A stretch of DNA of 64,000 nucleotides, taken from the NCBI GenBank assembly GCA_934438135.1, contig CAKSBP010000011.1, forward strand, positions 15,107-79,106, read 5' to 3'. The notes below the pieces were generated by a model. That model searched no databases, was not told the DNA's origin, and saw only the letters and a list, made by a program, of their open reading frames with translations. Position 1 is the stretch's first letter; every line of letters begins with the position of its first letter. Source of the stretch: an uncultured Clostridium sp. Lineage in GTDB: Bacteria > Bacillota > Clostridia > Lachnospirales > Lachnospiraceae. Both the position numbers and the translations under genes were made by a program. Shown here one piece after another: positions 62,090 to 64,000 of the stretch.

Positions 62090-62782
62090 ATGAAAAGAGG
62101 AAAGAAGTATATTGAATCCGCTAAACTTATTGATAGAGGTACTTTCTACGATGCTGAAGAAGCAGTAAGTTTAGTTAAAAAAACAGCTGTTGCAAAATTC
62201 GATGAAACAGTTGAAGCTCATATCAGACTTGGTGTTGATGGACGTCATGCTGACCAGCAGGTACGTGGAGCCGTTGTTTTACCACATGGTACTGGAAAAA
62301 CTGTTAGAGTGTTAGTTTTCGCAAAAGGCGATAAAGTAGCAGAAGCAGAAGCAGCTGGTGCTGATTTTGTTGGTGGAGATGAATTGATTCCAAAGATTCA
62401 GAACGAAGGCTGGTTAGATTTTGATGTTGTAGTTGCTACACCAGACATGATGGGTGTTGTTGGTCGTCTTGGTCGTGTACTTGGACCAAAAGGTTTAATG
62501 CCTAACCCAAAAGCAGGAACTGTAACAATGGATGTTACAAAAGCTGTTAATGACATTAAAGCTGGTAAGATCGAGTATAGATTGGATAAGACAAACATTA
62601 TCCATGTACCAGTAGGAAAAGCATCTTTTACTGAAGAACAGTTAAATGAAAACTTTGCTACACTGATGGGTGCTATTGTGAAAGCAAAACCAGCATCTGC
62701 AAAAGGACAGTATTTAAGAAGTGTAACATTAACTTCTACAATGGGTCCTGGAGTTAAAGTTAATACAGTAAAATTCAGCTAA
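62090..62782 (+). CDS. rplA: Ribosomal protein uL1
   Basis: 230 aa from ATG 62090, with CAGGAGG 8 bases upstream; the longer in-frame start at 62024 would read through the leader structure and is rejected. [49 protein letters not shown] is the typical start; [38 protein letters not shown] and [26 protein letters not shown] are conserved. L1-stalk protein, often an mRNA-binding autorepressor. Confidence 0.97.
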   Translation: MKRGKKYIESAKLIDRGTFYDAEEAVSLVKKTAVAKFDETVEAHIRLGVDGRHADQQVRGAVVLPHGTGKTVRVLVFAKGDKVAEAEAAGADFVGGDELIPKIQNEGWLDFDVVVATPDMMGVVGRLGRVLGPKGLMPNPKAGTVTMDVTKAVNDIKAGKIEYRLDKTNIIHVPVGKASFTEEQLNENFATLMGAIVKAKPASAKGQYLRSVTLTSTMGPGVKVNTVKFS

Positions 62783-62801
62783 TTTAGCTGTACTTATACA
62801 G

Positions 62802-62845
62802 AAGAAAGAGACACCGGGGCAGATTTATGGGTGTCTCTTTCTTAT
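62802..62845 (+). terminator. Terminator of the rplK-rplA operon
   Basis: AAGAAAGAGACACC (62802-62815) pairs perfectly over 14 bp with GGTGTCTCTTTCTT (62830-62843). Confidence 0.9.
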
Positions 62846-62921
62846 TGCATATGTGTCAAACAACTTTATTTTAAAGTATTCACATAAGGGAAATAAAACC
62901 GAAGCATTTTAAAAAAGAGTG

Positions 62922-62951
62922 TTGACAAGCTTTCTTTTCCTGTGTTATACT
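62922..62951 (+). promoter_or_regulatory. Sigma-A promoter for rplJ-rplL
   Basis: TTGACA (62922-62927), 18-bp spacer, TATACT (62946-62951); transcription should begin just before the L10 leader. Confidence 0.75.
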
Positions 62952-62959
62952 AAGCAAGG

Positions 62960-63094
62960 TTTTTAATTATAAAAATCAATATCGCCGAAGACAGTAGGTG
63001 CCGTAAGGCATAAGTTGAAAACGCCTACCGAGGGAATTTGTTAGTATTTAATACGACTATTCGTGCTCGCTGTCTTGGACAGGGAGTTTTTCTT
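62960..63094 (+). ncRNA. Ribosomal protein L10 leader with attenuator
   Basis: The leader contains the family's GCCGAAGACAGTAGGTGCCG (62983-63002) and AACGCCTACCGAGG (about 63019) elements, as in the L10 leader RNAs of Firmicutes, which bind the L10(L12)4 complex. It ends in a terminator: CTCGCTGTC (63066-63074), TTG loop, GACAGGGAG (63078-63086), then TTTTT. Excess L10-L12 would favour termination. A smaller hairpin GGCTAT/ATAGCC (63097-63114) follows. Confidence 0.85.
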
Positions 63095-63154
63095 TTGGCT
63101 ATTTAAATATAGCCGGCTTACGGCGTTATCATTCTAATAAGGAGGTAAAGCATA

Positions 63155-63655
63155 ATGGCAAAGGTAGAATTAAAACAACCTATCGTAGACGAAATCAAAG
63201 GATACGCAGCTAATGCCAGTTCAGCTGTATTAGTTGACTATCGTGGTTTAACTGTTGAACAGGATACTCAGCTTCGTAAAGCTTTAAGAGAAGCTGGTGT
63301 TGTTTATAAAGTATACAAAAACACTTTATTAAAACGTGCGTTTGACGGAACTGATTTCGCACAGTTAGATGGACAGTTAGATGGACCTACAGCAATCGCT
63401 TTCGGTACAGAAGACGCTACAGCTCCAGCTAGAATTATCAGCAAATTTATGAAGGATGCTCCAGCACTTGAGTTCAAAGCAGCTGTTGTTGAAGGAACAT
63501 TATATGATGTAGAAGGATGTAAGGTACTTGCCAACATTCCAGGAAGGGAAGAACTTATTTCCAAATTACTTGGAAGTTTACAGTCCCCTATTACAAACTT
63601 TGCACGTGTTATTAAACAGATTGCAGAGCAGAACGGTGAAACTGCAGCTGAATAA
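63155..63655 (+). CDS. rplJ: Ribosomal protein uL10
   Basis: 166 aa. N-terminal rRNA-binding domain (MAKVELKQPIVDEIKGYAANASSAVLVDYRGLTVEQDTQLRKALREAGVVYKVYKNTLLKRA) and the C-terminal helix that anchors L7/L12 dimers (REELISKLLGSLQSPITNFARVIKQIAEQ). It regulates its own operon through the L10 leader upstream. AAGGAGG before ATG. Confidence 0.97.
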   Translation: MAKVELKQPIVDEIKGYAANASSAVLVDYRGLTVEQDTQLRKALREAGVVYKVYKNTLLKRAFDGTDFAQLDGQLDGPTAIAFGTEDATAPARIISKFMKDAPALEFKAAVVEGTLYDVEGCKVLANIPGREELISKLLGSLQSPITNFARVIKQIAEQNGETAAE

Positions 63656-63722
63656 TTATTTGGTAGTAGTGTAATCAAACGAAAAATAAAAATAAAAAGA
63701 ATTAATATGGAGGTATGTTAAA

Positions 63723-64000
63723 ATGACAACTCAGGAATTTATCGATGCTATTAAAGGCATGACTGTTTTAGAATTAAATGATTTAGTAAAAGCTTGTGAA
63801 GAAGAATTTGGTGTATCTGCAGCAGCAGGTGTTGTAGTTGCAGCAGGCGGTGCTGGTGAAGCAGCTGAAGAAAAGACTGAATTTGATGTTGAGTTAACAG
63901 AAGTTGGTCCTAACAAAGTTAAGGTTATCAAAGTAGTTCGTGAAGTAACTGGATTAGGCTTAAAAGAAGCTAAAGAAGTTGTTGATGGAGCTCCTAAGGT
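63723..64000 (+). CDS. rplL: Ribosomal protein bL12 (C-terminus cut by window end)
   Basis: About 92 residues visible from ATG 63723 (GGAGG at about 63708). N-terminal dimer domain ([33 protein letters not shown]), Ala/Gly-rich hinge ([18 protein letters not shown]), and the factor-binding C-terminal domain starting at [39 protein letters not shown], cut before its end. Binds L10 as dimers and recruits translation factors. Confidence 0.97.
   Translation, partial: MTTQEFIDAIKGMTVLELNDLVKACEEEFGVSAAAGVVVAAGGAGEAAEEKTEFDVELTEVGPNKVKVIKVVREVTGLGLKEAKEVVDGAPK

Overview
The window reads as chromosomal DNA of a low-GC, endospore-forming anaerobic Firmicute, most likely a pectin-using gut Lachnospiraceae (a Lachnospira/Roseburia-like lineage; inference from gene content and protein style, no database search was possible). 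Supporting signs are an Rnf ferredoxin:NAD+ complex in CDGEAB order, SpoIIID behind a sigma-E-like promoter, Gram-positive Shine-Dalgarno sites (AGGAGG), sigma-A promoters with 16-18 bp spacers, and a complete cytoplasmic galacturonate/pectin pathway.

Layout. 1-3030: end of the F1Fo ATP synthase operon (atpG end, atpD, atpC) plus a YwmB-like secreted protein. 3076-9074: a proline-rich, possibly spore-coat protein, a SAM methyltransferase, an 844-aa exported protein ending in a C39-like domain that lacks the usual His, and an M29 aminopeptidase. 9145-18566: a nucleoside uptake and salvage operon (deoB, deoD, BMP lipoprotein, ABC ATPase, two permeases, deoC, cdd, pdp). 19023-27049: a mixed region with an orphan LytTR regulator, glf plus a glycosyltransferase, a PAP2 protein, an Lrp-type regulator, a diguanylate cyclase, a trigger-factor-like lipoprotein, superoxide dismutase and a 54-aa acidic small protein. 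27183-43409: the pectin/uronate region. lacI-uxaC diverge from uxaB-uxaA-kdgA-kdgK-kduI-kduD, followed by a sugar ABC transporter, a GH105-like hydrolase, GH28 and a TIM-barrel isomerase. 43534-44885: radical SAM protein and spoIIID. 45181-52344: rnfCDGEAB, then apbE, a NusG-domain-II protein and a Gx-transporter-like membrane protein. 52596-60129: a second LacI-controlled sugar importer with an AraC-type response regulator whose phosphoacceptor is Ser, and a FliD-like oddity on the other strand. 60426-64000: rpmG-secE-nusG-rplK-rplA and the L10-leader-controlled rplJ-rplL (rplL cut by the window end).

How the genes work together. Oligogalacturonides enter through the ABC importer and are cut inside the cell by GH28 and the GH105-like enzyme, neither of which has a signal peptide. 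Galacturonate goes through UxaC-UxaB-UxaA and unsaturated uronate through KduI-KduD. Both routes meet at 2-keto-3-deoxygluconate, which KdgK and KdgA convert to pyruvate and glyceraldehyde-3-phosphate. Neither sugar importer has an ATPase gene here, so a shared MsmX-type ATPase elsewhere is expected. Rnf couples reduced ferredoxin to an ion gradient used by the ATP synthase, and the adjacent ApbE is the expected enzyme for FMN attachment to RnfG/RnfD.

The most interesting regulatory observation is a matched pair of 14-bp LacI-type sites (TGTAARTRCTTWCA) placed at the predicted start points of the two divergent uronate promoters. The most unusual proteins are the C39-like exported protein, the FliD-like protein with a CGCC tail, and a KDPG aldolase-VOC fusion. 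I found no CRISPR array, insertion sequence, rRNA or tRNA.
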